Below, in pieces: positions 9,752 through 19,138 of a stretch of 64,000 bases of DNA. The DNA lies in the NCBI RefSeq assembly GCF_012516375.2, contig NZ_CP051204.2:8107501-8171500 (forward strand). Reading direction: 5' to 3'. The notes below the pieces were generated by a model. It did no database searches and had not been told where the DNA came from. It worked only from the letters and a program-made list of their open reading frames with translations. Each line of letters begins with the position of its first letter. Position 1 is the stretch's first letter. The translations under genes and the position numbers were made by a program. Source of the DNA: Chitinophaga oryzae. GTDB lineage: Bacteria > Bacteroidota > Bacteroidia > Chitinophagales > Chitinophagaceae.

Positions 9752-10801
9752 TTATAGCAAACTCCGGAACAAGGCCAGATACTTATCGCATATAATATCG
9801 ATCCGATAGTTTTCATTGTATCGCTTCTTTATACGCTCCGACAGGTCCTCTTTTCTGCGCAGCGCCCTGTCCAGGCTACTGCTCAGATCTGCTATATCGT
9901 GCAGCTTATAAAAACAGACTTCCTTGTCGTCAAACATTTCCTTCAAATTGGGCAAATCAGAACACACAGTCGGTATTCCTCTGCTGGCCGCCTCCAGTAA
10001 CACAAGCGGAAATCCTTCTGAGATGGAAGTCAGTCCATATACGTCGAAGTAGCGAAAATAATCCGTTGCGTTAGACCGATACCCTAAAAACAAACATCGC
10101 TCAGCTACTCCCAGCTCATTTGCCAGTCGCATAAGCGGTTCCCTTTCCACCCCATCGCCGATGACCAATAAGGCAAACTTAGGGTTAGTGGCCAAAGCTC
10201 TGACCAATTGATCGTATCCCTTTATCTTCGAAATTCCCGCAACAGCTCCTATAACAGCATGGGACTTTTTAAGTACCATAATCTGTTGCAGATCAGAGTC
10301 GCTGATAGCACCATCGTCCTGGGTAACAGTCGTTCTGCCGTTATAAATATATGTAAGCAGTTTTTTATTGATCCGCTTCCCGTAGTATCGCTGCATGTCG
10401 CCTGACAGACAAACCACCTTATCAAACCGGTTCAGAAAAGCACACCATATACGTTCAATAAAAAAAGCTTTAAAGGCGCCATAAGTATTCTTCATATCCT
10501 TATCCATGTAGCTATGAAGAGTAGCCACCAACTTGGCCGGCCTGATATACTTCTTACGACGGGCAGCCAACAGGTTGGGCATAAACATATGCGAATGCAC
10601 GATATCGTACCTGCTCAGGTCTACCTCATTGGCCGCGGCAAAATGGATGACTTCGCAATCAAACTCCAGCTCCACTATATCTTTTAAATAAAAAACAGTG
10701 CATTTTATACCCTCTCTTTTCACCATCTCATTTACCAGGTCCCGTGCTACTATGACGGGGCCCTTATTAGCGAGAGAAGGTAGTATAAATGCAATTTTCA
10801 T
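9752..10801 (-). CDS. Glycosyltransferase family 4
   Basis: A 349-residue GT-B enzyme. The N-terminal domain starts MKIAFILPSLANKGPVIVARDLV, with a glycine-bearing acceptor loop. The C-terminal domain has VIGAVAGISKIKGYDQLVRAL, LLVIGDGVEREPLM, and the donor-binding E-x7-E region SISEGFPLVLLEAASRG, which defines GT4. Cytoplasmic, retaining; it should add one hexose of the lipid-linked repeat unit. It lies between the Wzy-like polymerase and the GT2 gene, all on the minus strand. Confidence 0.92.
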   Translation of the reverse strand: MKIAFILPSLANKGPVIVARDLVNEMVKREGIKCTVFYLKDIVELEFDCEVIHFAAANEVDLSRYDIVHSHMFMPNLLAARRKKYIRPAKLVATLHSYMDKDMKNTYGAFKAFFIERIWCAFLNRFDKVVCLSGDMQRYYGKRINKKLLTYIYNGRTTVTQDDGAISDSDLQQIMVLKKSHAVIGAVAGISKIKGYDQLVRALATNPKFALLVIGDGVEREPLMRLANELGVAERCLFLGYRSNATDYFRYFDVYGLTSISEGFPLVLLEAASRGIPTVCSDLPNLKEMFDDKEVCFYKLHDIADLSSSLDRALRRKEDLSERIKKRYNENYRIDIICDKYLALFRSLL

Positions 10802-10836
10802 ATTAATATTTAGTATTTAGTCTCTTATTTAATTCA

Positions 10837-12006
10837 TTAAATAATACCCTCATCTTTCCACCTGCAGAACATAATATTTACGATGAACAAGGGTGTCCAT
10901 AAAATAACAACACTGCTTAAAAATATCAAATTGGCCAACATATAGTATTTGCTTTTCTTCGTATTAGCAACTATCCACCCGATCACCAGCAGTGAAATAA
11001 AAATACCTTCCTCAACAAGCAGTTTCATATATTGATTTGATTCTCCCTTCCCAAGATCACTATTCTCGATAAATCCAGGAGAATGCCCTAATGCCAAATC
11101 GACAATGCCGGAAGTGCCTAATATTAAAAAGCTCGATTGTACACGTGCGTCTCTGTCACCATAAGAAGAATTACCTAATGACTCACTAACCTGCTCCTTT
11201 GGCACCATTAACATTCCAACAAAGGCGAGCGCCATAACAGTACCGATCACTATGTTTTTCAACTTTGTGCCTACATTGAGTTTTCCGAGTATGCCATATG
11301 CAATCATAATAAGAAACACAACACCGAACACCAATAATCCTCCCATTGATAATGTTGCTATCGCTCCCGCAAAAATGATCACTTTAGATACCAGAAACGG
11401 CATGCCCCTGTGCTTAAAATATTTATCAGCGATAAAAAAGTTGCTCGTCAGAAACCAAGCCGTATAACTGGGCTCCATCATATAACCAGCAATTCGTCCC
11501 ACTTCGATATCTCCGAATTTCTTTGGTGCAACGTATCCAAATACCGGATGGTAATAAAAGTTGTAATAATCAAAATCACCCAGCTTAATCTCCTTATACG
11601 GGATCAGGTCCAGGTTGAAAGCTAAAAAAGACAGGACAGCCATTATCGCCGTAAACATCACCAGCAGATACAGGAACCTTGATATCAGGTAAGGCAACAG
11701 TGGCAGCCGCCGGGCAATGTGCATCAATAACACCGCAAACCCAACGAATGAAATGGTATATAATATTGGAGGTAATGACTGGGGAGAATTCCTTCTCCAA
11801 AGCAGGGCCAATATGACAGCCGCAGGGAAATAGATCAGAAAAAAGTAAAAGATAGGCTTCTTCTTCCATGATATGGCAATAGACAGCGCCAGCAGCGTCA
11901 GCAAGACTCCAATGCGGACAGCGGCCGGGATCCAGAGTGACCCTGAAAAAGGCAGCGAACTCAGCATCAGTACCGATATCAAAAAAAAGAAGATTGCTTC
12001 CAGCAT
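10837..12006 (-). CDS. wzy: Wzy-like O-antigen/exopolysaccharide polymerase
   Basis: A 389-residue, strongly hydrophobic protein with roughly ten membrane segments and a long non-membrane loop in the middle (about residues 125-170, with ELKLGDFDYYNFYYHP-like and RIAGYMMEPSYTAWF sequence). A second polar loop (residues 265-320) contains SSYGDRDARVQSS. Two periplasmic loops with Arg and Tyr are typical of Wzy polymerases, which join undecaprenyl-linked repeat units. Wzy proteins are hardly conserved, so the call rests on topology, the EPSYTAWF-like loop, and neighbours (Wzx, Wzz, Wza, glycosyltransferases). It is the only candidate polymerase in the locus. Confidence 0.75.
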   Translation of the reverse strand: MLEAIFFFLISVLMLSSLPFSGSLWIPAAVRIGVLLTLLALSIAISWKKKPIFYFFLIYFPAAVILALLWRRNSPQSLPPILYTISFVGFAVLLMHIARRLPLLPYLISRFLYLLVMFTAIMAVLSFLAFNLDLIPYKEIKLGDFDYYNFYYHPVFGYVAPKKFGDIEVGRIAGYMMEPSYTAWFLTSNFFIADKYFKHRGMPFLVSKVIIFAGAIATLSMGGLLVFGVVFLIMIAYGILGKLNVGTKLKNIVIGTVMALAFVGMLMVPKEQVSESLGNSSYGDRDARVQSSFLILGTSGIVDLALGHSPGFIENSDLGKGESNQYMKLLVEEGIFISLLVIGWIVANTKKSKYYMLANLIFLSSVVILWTPLFIVNIMFCRWKDEGII

Positions 12007-12033
12007 CTGTTATTATTATCGTAAATCAATTTT

Positions 12034-12930
12034 TTATTTGCGAATCAATGCAATTAACAGGTGACAGCATGCATTGAATTTTATCACCGGCGCTCCTTTG
12101 GCTATCGCTTTCGCATAAAGCCTTCTCGCTTCCTTAAACTCACACATCTTATGTTTTATTCTTCCTGTAAGATAATACTGAAAGCCCAGCGACTGCGCGT
12201 ACGCATGACTGTTGGCCGGCAGCTCATGCATATGACGTCCAAACACCGCTTTAATACGGGCTATTTGTTTATCATTAACACCAGTTATATTGCCATCTCC
12301 TGTCCAATAAGCACCCATTGCCTCTGAGATAACCCCAAAACGATACCCTTTATGGGCCATCCGCAACCATAAATCAAAGTCTTCTACAGCAATCAGTTCC
12401 CTTTCAAGAGAAAATCCCTTCATTTCACGGAACACGTCCTTTCTTATACAAACACTGGACGTCACGATAGAATTTCCCTTCGTCATTAAGGTTTTGAAAA
12501 CATCCTTACCCAACGGCCGGGTTTTTAACCGGGACCTGTAGGTTACCTTGCCCTCCACATCAAAATCGTGGCAGATTAAATCATAGGCATCCAGATGTGC
12601 TTTCACACGCTCCAGCTTTTGCGGATACCAGCTGTCGTCAGAATCCAAAAAACACAGCCAGGGGGCCGATGCATTTTCTATTCCCACATTTCTGGGATAT
12701 GCCGGCCCGCCCCAATTGTCGTTATAAAAATATTTTATATTGAGATGTTCTCTAAACGAATCCACCACTGCTTTGCTATCATCCTGGGAACCGTCATCGC
12801 ATACCAGCACTTCGAAATGCTGATATGTTTGTTGTCGTAATGACTGCAGACATTTTCTCAGTTTTTCAGCCCTGTTATATGTTGGTATAATAATAGAAAA
12901 AGTTAGTCCGGTTGCTGTTCCTGTATCCAT
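12034..12930 (-). CDS. Glycosyltransferase family 2
   Basis: A 298-residue GT-A enzyme with FSIIIPTYNRAEKLRKCLQS at the start, EVLVCDDGSQDDS, the DXD-type CFLDSDDSW, and a catalytic-base region ELIAVEDFDLWLRMAHKG. Inverting and metal-dependent by family. Its start codon lies inside the end of the upstream epimerase gene (28-bp overlap), which implies coupled translation. There is no later in-frame ATG before the conserved strand, so the overlap is real. Confidence 0.92.
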   Translation of the reverse strand: MDTGTATGLTFSIIIPTYNRAEKLRKCLQSLRQQTYQHFEVLVCDDGSQDDSKAVVDSFREHLNIKYFYNDNWGGPAYPRNVGIENASAPWLCFLDSDDSWYPQKLERVKAHLDAYDLICHDFDVEGKVTYRSRLKTRPLGKDVFKTLMTKGNSIVTSSVCIRKDVFREMKGFSLERELIAVEDFDLWLRMAHKGYRFGVISEAMGAYWTGDGNITGVNDKQIARIKAVFGRHMHELPANSHAYAQSLGFQYYLTGRIKHKMCEFKEARRLYAKAIAKGAPVIKFNACCHLLIALIRK

Positions 12931-13841
12931 TTATACGTTTTATTAATTCCACTTTCAATATCCAATAACTCAAAATCGATAAACCCGGCCATTTCACTGG
13001 TATCCAGAATGACCTTAGGCACATCGAAAGATTTTACATCCTGGTATTTGATCTGGAAAGAAGGTACCAGGCCCTTCACAATTTCCAACAGCTCATTAAT
13101 GGAATAGCCTTTGCCGGACCCTACATTTATTACCTTGTTCTCCACTTTTTTCTCCAACAACCGGAAGATGATTTTCGCAAAATCTTCTGCATAAATATAA
13201 TCCTTGATGTTGGTTCCATCACCCCATACCTCAAACTGCTCCTGCTTCAGCGCCTTCTTCAAAGCCACATTAATGAGCCCTTGTTTCTCCGACAAATGGT
13301 ACGCCCCATAAGGATTAGACAGCCTGAGAGCGAGATAGTTAATTCCGTGCAGGTGATTATATAGTTTGAGGTACTTTTCAATTGACATCTTAACGATACC
13401 ATATGAACTTATAGGATGCAAAGGGTCTTCTTCTTTATGAACATATTTTGAAGCAGCACCATAAATGGCCCCTCCTGAAGATATATATACCACGTTTTTA
13501 ATATCGTATTGGTGAGCCAGATCCAGCAAATGAATCGTGGGAACGAGATTGGACTCTATATCATAAATAATGTTATTGTTGGAAGTAGACGGAACGGTAG
13601 TGCTGATGAAATGAAATATATAATCTATTTTATTCTCCTCAAAAATTACCCTTACATCCTCCTGATTGGTAAAATCACCTTTGTAGGTTTTAATAACATT
13701 GCTGAATTGTGCCTGCAATGGATGATTGATATAAAAGTCAAATACAATAAAATTGTATTGCCCGCCTAGATACCTACCGGCATAATCAATTACATTACTA
13801 CCCAGGAAACCATATCCTCCCAGTATTAATATTGTCTCCAT
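12903..13841 (-). CDS. NAD-dependent sugar epimerase/dehydratase
   Basis: A 312-residue extended short-chain dehydrogenase. GGYGFLG at residues 8-14 is the NAD-binding loop, and the Tyr-x3-Lys pair is in SSYGIVKMSIE. The substrate-side stretch LRLSNPYGAYH resembles UDP-glucose 4-epimerases. It likely makes a nucleotide-sugar donor for the adjacent transferases. GalE-type 4-epimerase, UDP-GlcNAc 4-epimerase and dTDP-sugar enzymes are all possible. It overlaps the next gene by 28 bp. Confidence 0.85.
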   Translation of the reverse strand: METILILGGYGFLGSNVIDYAGRYLGGQYNFIVFDFYINHPLQAQFSNVIKTYKGDFTNQEDVRVIFEENKIDYIFHFISTTVPSTSNNNIIYDIESNLVPTIHLLDLAHQYDIKNVVYISSGGAIYGAASKYVHKEEDPLHPISSYGIVKMSIEKYLKLYNHLHGINYLALRLSNPYGAYHLSEKQGLINVALKKALKQEQFEVWGDGTNIKDYIYAEDFAKIIFRLLEKKVENKVINVGSGKGYSINELLEIVKGLVPSFQIKYQDVKSFDVPKVILDTSEMAGFIDFELLDIESGINKTYKWIQEQQPD

Positions 13842-13851
13842 GTTACATACT

Positions 13852-15129
13852 TTAATAAGAAGCTTTGGTTACGATACTGCTCTCATATAAGCCGGATAAA
13901 GCTTTCCCGTAAGCGGCCTCTGAATACTTTTCATTGAACGTCTTCTGCGCTTCTGCCCCGAACAATATCCTCAGGTCCGGCCGTTCAAACAACTGAATAA
14001 TGGCCGACTTTAATTGTGCCGTGATCTCGTCCGTGGATTTAGAAATCAATATCCCATTTTCGCCATTCCTGACAGCTTCCAGAATACCGGCAAAACCGGT
14101 CGAAATCAAAGGTTTCCCCATGTTCATCGCTGCCAGCAACGCCAATGGCATATCTTCATTGGTTACCGAGGGTAACATGAATACATCACATGCCTGGATA
14201 AAATCAACAGAATTGGTGCGATACCCTGCAAAGAAAACATAGCTCTGGAGATCATTTTCAGAAACGTACTCTTTCAGCATATCTTCATCTTCACCATTGC
14301 CTACCAACAATACCTTTAACTTCTTTGTTAAAACAGGGTGATTTCCATCCATGATTTCCTTTAAGGCACGTAATAAATATATCTGCCCTTTTCTCGCTGT
14401 CAGAAAAGCTACCTGAACCAGCAGAAAAGTATCCTCCGGCCATCGGGCCTCTGCTAAAATCTGAGCCCTGCCCATCGTAGCCGCCTCTAATTTCACGGTA
14501 TTAGGAATCTGGACTATTTTCACCGGATCGAAGTTTCGCTGGCTGGTCAAAGCCGACCGAGCCTCAGAAGAGGCTGTTATAAAAGAATATACATATTTAC
14601 CAATCAGTCTGTCATACCACCTTGCAAAGATATGAGGAGCCGGATAAGCGATATTGTTAACCTGATAGACTATTGAACGGATTCCCAACGCACGGCAGCA
14701 AAGTACAAACTGATTGCATGACCGGGCCCCCGGGTATCCACCATTATTCACATGAACAATATCCGGCTTCCTTCTGAGAAGGAAGCCCAGCATGACAAAT
14801 ATATTAAAAATAAAATATATACCTATGCGCTCTGCCAAGTAGAAAGGAACTTTTATACCTTTCTTTAAAAGCGGGTGAAGGCGCGAACATGAGATCCTAT
14901 GAAAAAAAGCTGTGTTGGAAAGTAGCGTAACAGGATGTGTTTTAGCGTTGACGCCCCATTTCCGCAGATCATTATTCAATCCATCAACATACGATTTGTG
15001 ATTTCTGAAGGCCAGGGTAAGATCAAACTGTTCATTCAGCAACTGGTTACTTAACAGAAAAGTCATCAACCGTTCACTTCCTCCATAAATATAACAATCC
15101 GTAAAAATCAACACATTCTTTTTAGCCAT
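13852..15129 (-). CDS. Glycosyltransferase family 4
   Basis: A 425-residue GT-B protein: VLIFTDCYIYGGSERLMTFL at the N-terminus (the GGxE acceptor loop), KIVQIPNTVKLE linking the two domains, LLVQVAFLTARKGQIYLLRAL and KVLLVGNGEDEDML in the donor domain, and the GT4 donor-binding region PSVTNEDMPLALLAAMNMGKP. Slightly long for the family because of an insertion near residues 85-115 that includes a hydrophobic stretch (FYLAERIGIYFIFNIFVML), which may press on the membrane. Donor sugar unknown. Confidence 0.9.
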   Translation of the reverse strand: MAKKNVLIFTDCYIYGGSERLMTFLLSNQLLNEQFDLTLAFRNHKSYVDGLNNDLRKWGVNAKTHPVTLLSNTAFFHRISCSRLHPLLKKGIKVPFYLAERIGIYFIFNIFVMLGFLLRRKPDIVHVNNGGYPGARSCNQFVLCCRALGIRSIVYQVNNIAYPAPHIFARWYDRLIGKYVYSFITASSEARSALTSQRNFDPVKIVQIPNTVKLEAATMGRAQILAEARWPEDTFLLVQVAFLTARKGQIYLLRALKEIMDGNHPVLTKKLKVLLVGNGEDEDMLKEYVSENDLQSYVFFAGYRTNSVDFIQACDVFMLPSVTNEDMPLALLAAMNMGKPLISTGFAGILEAVRNGENGILISKSTDEITAQLKSAIIQLFERPDLRILFGAEAQKTFNEKYSEAAYGKALSGLYESSIVTKASY

Positions 15130-15179
15130 ACTATATTTTGAACTATAAACATATCATATTTATTCTATTTGATACTTTT

Positions 15180-16718
15180 TTACCCTTTACGAACAAATTT
15201 ATAATATATATTCTTTATATAGTCACAAAAAATAGTGGATGTAAAATAGTAAATGACCAATGCGATCAGCGCCGCAGTACCACCAGCAAACACGGTAAGC
15301 AACAGGTTCAGCTTGCTTTTTTCCTGCGGCAGGTAAGCCGATAAAGGAATCAATATCAAAAGCATCGCCAGGACGGGTAACACCGCTGGCCTTATAACCG
15401 TACCCAGGAAATTCAACAGATTCATTCGCAAAAATTTCAGGGAAATCCATAAATAGATCGCGCCACTCACCATAAACGACAGCAGGGTAAAGTAAGAGAA
15501 AGCCAAATACCCGATAAAGGGGAATAATAAACTAATACCACCCCAGAAAAGTACCGGTTGCAATATTGCCAGAAAATAAAGCGCCTTAATATTCTTATTT
15601 GCCACCATCAGCATCCCGGAAGGATAGGATATAAAAGCGAGGATGTTGCTAAGTACCAGTAATCTCACAATCTGTACACTATCAGAAAAATTGCTGCCAA
15701 CCCAGCTGAAAACGAAAGGTTTGCTCAGGCTGGCGATGGCAATTATCGGAAATACAACCGGCGGGAGCATTACGCAAAGAACGGTTTTATACAATGATCT
15801 GAGTCCCTTCTCGTCGTTAAGCGCCACAAAATGATTAAACCGGGCAGAGAAGGGATTAAAAAGCGTTCCAAAAATAGAGCGAAAGAAAGACAAACAGGTC
15901 AGACCGATGGAATAATAGGCTACTGCCTGTGCCCCGGACAGTCTTGCAATAGCATAAATATCCAGTTCATAGTATATGATCCATGACAGGGTGATAAAAA
16001 ACGTACTTAACGCCAGCGCTTTGATTTCCTTAAAAAGAACCGGGGAAAATCTGAGTCTTTTAAGAAAACTCATCAATGAAATCCCATATCGTTTCGTAGT
16101 CAGATAAAATGCATATAACAATCCGGTAGTTGTAACGATCTGGGTAAAAAGAAAATAGGGAACAATATCATAATGTCCCGGACGGAAAAAATAGAAAACA
16201 GATAATATTTTGCAGATACTCACTGCTATCAGTACTATCTGATAAATATAGTCTTCCAGACGTACGCCGAATATGACCTGCAGGGCGCGCTGCAATACAA
16301 CGTTAGGAGAAAAAATGGCGAGGATCAGCAGCAGTCTCTGGGCCACTATCAGGTTGCTGTCCTTATTGATCCCCTTTATCAACCATTCAGGATGGAAAGA
16401 CAACAACAACATAACCCCTGAGAAAATCAGGACCAGACAAAACAGGATAAAACAAATAAAGCCTAAAATATCGACTTCCCGCTCCCGGTCGCGTTTTGCA
16501 TAAGCTTCGCTGGCATACTTGTATCCGGCGCTTAAAAAGCCTAAATCAGCATAGGAAAGAAAAATAATGGCTGATACACAAATGGAATAAATACCATAAA
16601 CCCCTGGCTGGGAAGATAGCTGGGGAATAACAATAAAAAGAGAAAGCAGGTTAAGTACAATCGAAAGTATCTGCCAGAAATAAATGCGTATATAGTTTTT
16701 CGTATATGATTGTAACAT
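15180..16718 (-). CDS. wzx: Wzx-type polysaccharide flippase (MOP superfamily)
   Basis: A 512-residue protein with about 14 hydrophobic helices, the topology of the polysaccharide transporter branch of the MOP superfamily. The N-terminal segment IYFWQILSIVLNLLSLFIVIP and the central SWIIYYELDIYAIARLSGAQAVAYYSIG match the first and seventh/eighth helix regions of Wzx proteins. It would flip the undecaprenyl-linked repeat unit across the inner membrane before Wzy acts. It starts 2 bp after the stop of the 16721 gene. Confidence 0.9.
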   Translation of the reverse strand: MLQSYTKNYIRIYFWQILSIVLNLLSLFIVIPQLSSQPGVYGIYSICVSAIIFLSYADLGFLSAGYKYASEAYAKRDREREVDILGFICFILFCLVLIFSGVMLLLSFHPEWLIKGINKDSNLIVAQRLLLILAIFSPNVVLQRALQVIFGVRLEDYIYQIVLIAVSICKILSVFYFFRPGHYDIVPYFLFTQIVTTTGLLYAFYLTTKRYGISLMSFLKRLRFSPVLFKEIKALALSTFFITLSWIIYYELDIYAIARLSGAQAVAYYSIGLTCLSFFRSIFGTLFNPFSARFNHFVALNDEKGLRSLYKTVLCVMLPPVVFPIIAIASLSKPFVFSWVGSNFSDSVQIVRLLVLSNILAFISYPSGMLMVANKNIKALYFLAILQPVLFWGGISLLFPFIGYLAFSYFTLLSFMVSGAIYLWISLKFLRMNLLNFLGTVIRPAVLPVLAMLLILIPLSAYLPQEKSKLNLLLTVFAGGTAALIALVIYYFTSTIFCDYIKNIYYKFVRKG

Positions 16719-16720
16719 CT

Positions 16721-17995
16721 TTAAGTAATCTCTTTAATGAATCCAATATCAAACGGCGCTACATACTCATTGAAAATTGCGGTGTCTGCCTTCACATTAT
16801 CTGTCAGCAGCCGGTGGAGAGCCACCCCCGAGCCGGCAAAGGGAACTCCTTCCTCCTTTCCGTTAAACGGCGCCACCAAAAGTTCGTTAAAGATGTTTAC
16901 GCCATTCTCACTTGGTTCAAAAACCATATAGTTCACCCCATTGTATAATGCTTCCAAAAACACCGTAGAAACCGGGCCAATAACCAAACTTGCCTTTTGC
17001 AAGGAATTATTCAATGGTTGGAAATCCGGTACAAAGAAATTCCTGTCAATAAACTGATAGTGCCAATCAGGGTTTGCAGATGGATGAAATCTAAGGCGCA
17101 CTTGCTTAATGCCTTTTTGTTGTAACACCTTTTGAATTTCCAGTAAATAAACGATCTGTGCTCCCCTGTCGTACAAGGTCATTCCATCACTATGCGGAGA
17201 ACCAAGCCCGACTTTGGCCAGCACCAATATATCCGTCATGCCGGACCTCACTTCCTTTACAGATAGCTGTTTATAGAAAGGATGCCCCGCCACAAAAATT
17301 TTATTCGCTGAAAAACCTGTATCAATATAGTGCTGCTTTATGCGGTTTCCCCAAACAATGAGATAATCCGTTCGGTTTTCATCTATAATATTATACCTGC
17401 CGGGTAATCCATGCAGGAAAATAAAAGAGGGTTTTTTAAGCTCTTTAAATACATTGATAGACAGATTCTCAAAGAAAGAGACATCATTAGGAACAAAAAG
17501 CGCCTTTACATCAGATTCAACAACCTTGTCTGCCAGCTTACTTCGAAATGCGTAGTACGCCTTACTGAAATCCTCACTGGTAAGATCATTAAAATCTGAA
17601 CCAAAGACACGCTTCCTTATCTGCTTCATCGCCTTGTAAAAGGCCATATCACCAAATAACTGACGGTCACCTTTCCGAAAAGACCAGCAAGGGGCCAACA
17701 CAGCATAGCCTAACCTCTCGAGTTCAGCATTAAAATTAAAATAAGCGTTCGATAACACTCGCGGTGCTGCGTCTTTACCGTTTTTCCTGACAAAATTGTA
17801 ATACGCATACCCTGTTTTTAACAGTTCTTTCCACTGTATAATGTCTTTCGCTTTCTGCCTGCGTTCGTTGGAAAATAAGAAATGGTTCCCATAATAGTAC
17901 ACCTGACCTTCTAATACATATCTCAGATTATCATATAACAACAAGTCTTTAGAATGTGATTGCCTGATATACTGATACAAAGAGTCATTCTTCAT
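16721..17995 (-). CDS. Unassigned GT-B-like protein of the polysaccharide locus, possible nonulosonic acid transferase
   Basis: A 424-residue soluble protein I cannot place in a named family. The second half reads like a GT-B donor domain: LIVWGNRIKQHYIDTGFSA, IFVAGHPFYKQL, RLRFHPSANPDW, and SLVIGPVSTVFLEALYNGVN with a serine-threonine turn followed by Glu. This is the general pattern of CDP-glycerol/polysialyltransferase-like and capsule-type transferases that use CMP- or CDP-linked donors. The middle has PSFIFLHGLPGRYN. It lies between the Wzx gene and the sialidase-like lipoprotein/pseI pair, so transfer of the Pse-like sugar is a reasonable but unproven guess. Confidence 0.5.
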   Translation of the reverse strand: MKNDSLYQYIRQSHSKDLLLYDNLRYVLEGQVYYYGNHFLFSNERRQKAKDIIQWKELLKTGYAYYNFVRKNGKDAAPRVLSNAYFNFNAELERLGYAVLAPCWSFRKGDRQLFGDMAFYKAMKQIRKRVFGSDFNDLTSEDFSKAYYAFRSKLADKVVESDVKALFVPNDVSFFENLSINVFKELKKPSFIFLHGLPGRYNIIDENRTDYLIVWGNRIKQHYIDTGFSANKIFVAGHPFYKQLSVKEVRSGMTDILVLAKVGLGSPHSDGMTLYDRGAQIVYLLEIQKVLQQKGIKQVRLRFHPSANPDWHYQFIDRNFFVPDFQPLNNSLQKASLVIGPVSTVFLEALYNGVNYMVFEPSENGVNIFNELLVAPFNGKEEGVPFAGSGVALHRLLTDNVKADTAIFNEYVAPFDIGFIKEIT

Positions 17996-18022
17996 GAACG
18001 AGTTAAAATTTATTTTAATTTT

Positions 18023-19120
18023 TTATTTAAGGACTTCCGGTAAATTTATTTTTGCCAGATAAATATTACTCTTACGTCCTCCATGTTCTATCGAATAATA
18101 AGACACCCACATTTCAGATTTATTAGCAGGATTGAAAGACATGCCACCGTATCCTACTTCATAACCACCCGGGAACTCTATTTCCTTCTCTATCTTGCCG
18201 CTAACCTGGTTATAGGCAAAGAACCTGAACTTGTTATCTCTCAGGTCTCTGCCTGTTATCAGCAGATATGACTTATAAAACAGAAAATTAGGTGACGCCA
18301 ATCTTGTAAACTCATTATTGGGTAACCAGACAAAGTTGGTGTAAGGCTTTTCTGCTGTACCGATATGAAACGCTCCTTCATCTGACCGGACAACCATTAC
18401 CATGCGCTTATTCTCTCCAAATCTTAACGTCGTTTCCGTCGGTTGCCCCCTTAAATTCAGGTGATTTATGATCTTACGATTACCAAATCTATGATTTCCA
18501 GCCAATAATATCAAGTTGGTAGTGGTATCTTCATATCGGGAGATCCTGTAACCAACACAATAATTCTCATTGCTTTCAGAGGTCCAGCGCCATAAATAAT
18601 AGTTTTCCTTGTTAGGCCACTCCTCCACTATTTCTGCTATATCAGTGCTCGGGTTGCTGTATTCAACATAGTAATTTCGAATGCGGATAGCGGACCGGGG
18701 TCTAAGATCAATACCAAAGAAAGTGACAGACAACGTATTGTTTACCGAATCAATCACAAGTTTAGGATCGCGCAAATCCACAGAGTCCAGGGCAAACGTC
18801 TGTTCCACTTTCCAATTTTGTGCATCAGCGCTCGTCAACACTTTAATACGCCCGGGCATTCCCCCTTCGTGTTGGGTACCTTCACGAAAAACAACCATCC
18901 ATCGTCCTTTAAAATAGGCAAGGTCGGTAAATGCATTAAATTTATTAGTATAATATACGCTTCCCAGGGTAACTCCTGGCATTATCTGGAATTCGGTATA
19001 TTTAAAAACATCTCCAACTTCTCCTTTCAATCCCTCCTTCTTGCATCCTGTCAGGATCGATAAAATAACGCAGCACCCTGATAAAACAGCGGTTCTAAGT
19101 GCGGAAGATATTGTATTCAT
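18023..19120 (-). CDS. Sialidase-superfamily beta-propeller lipoprotein
   Basis: A 365-residue lipoprotein: signal sequence ending in lipobox ILTGC with Cys26. Residues 70-130 match the bacterial sialidase superfamily: WMVVFREGTQHEGG (the FRE turn), a degenerate Asp-box SADAQNW at 97-103, and VDLRDPKL at 114-121. These lie where sialidases keep an Arg of the Arg triad and the aspartate loop. Later strands (FLFYKSYLLITGRDLRD) fit repeated propeller blades. The family includes hydrolases and carbohydrate-binding relatives. It sits directly after pseI in a nonulosonic-acid locus, so cleavage or binding of the locus's own acidic sugar is likely. Catalytic activity cannot be proven from sequence. 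Confidence 0.65.
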   Translation of the reverse strand: MNTISSALRTAVLSGCCVILSILTGCKKEGLKGEVGDVFKYTEFQIMPGVTLGSVYYTNKFNAFTDLAYFKGRWMVVFREGTQHEGGMPGRIKVLTSADAQNWKVEQTFALDSVDLRDPKLVIDSVNNTLSVTFFGIDLRPRSAIRIRNYYVEYSNPSTDIAEIVEEWPNKENYYLWRWTSESNENYCVGYRISRYEDTTTNLILLAGNHRFGNRKIINHLNLRGQPTETTLRFGENKRMVMVVRSDEGAFHIGTAEKPYTNFVWLPNNEFTRLASPNFLFYKSYLLITGRDLRDNKFRFFAYNQVSGKIEKEIEFPGGYEVGYGGMSFNPANKSEMWVSYYSIEHGGRKSNIYLAKINLPEVLK

Positions 19121-19138
19121 ATGTAGGTACAGATAAAA

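Noticed and set aside
12903..12930. Overlap of the GT2 and epimerase genes as a frameshifted fusion
   Set aside because: Both proteins are complete with normal ends; a 28-bp overlap is ordinary translational coupling.
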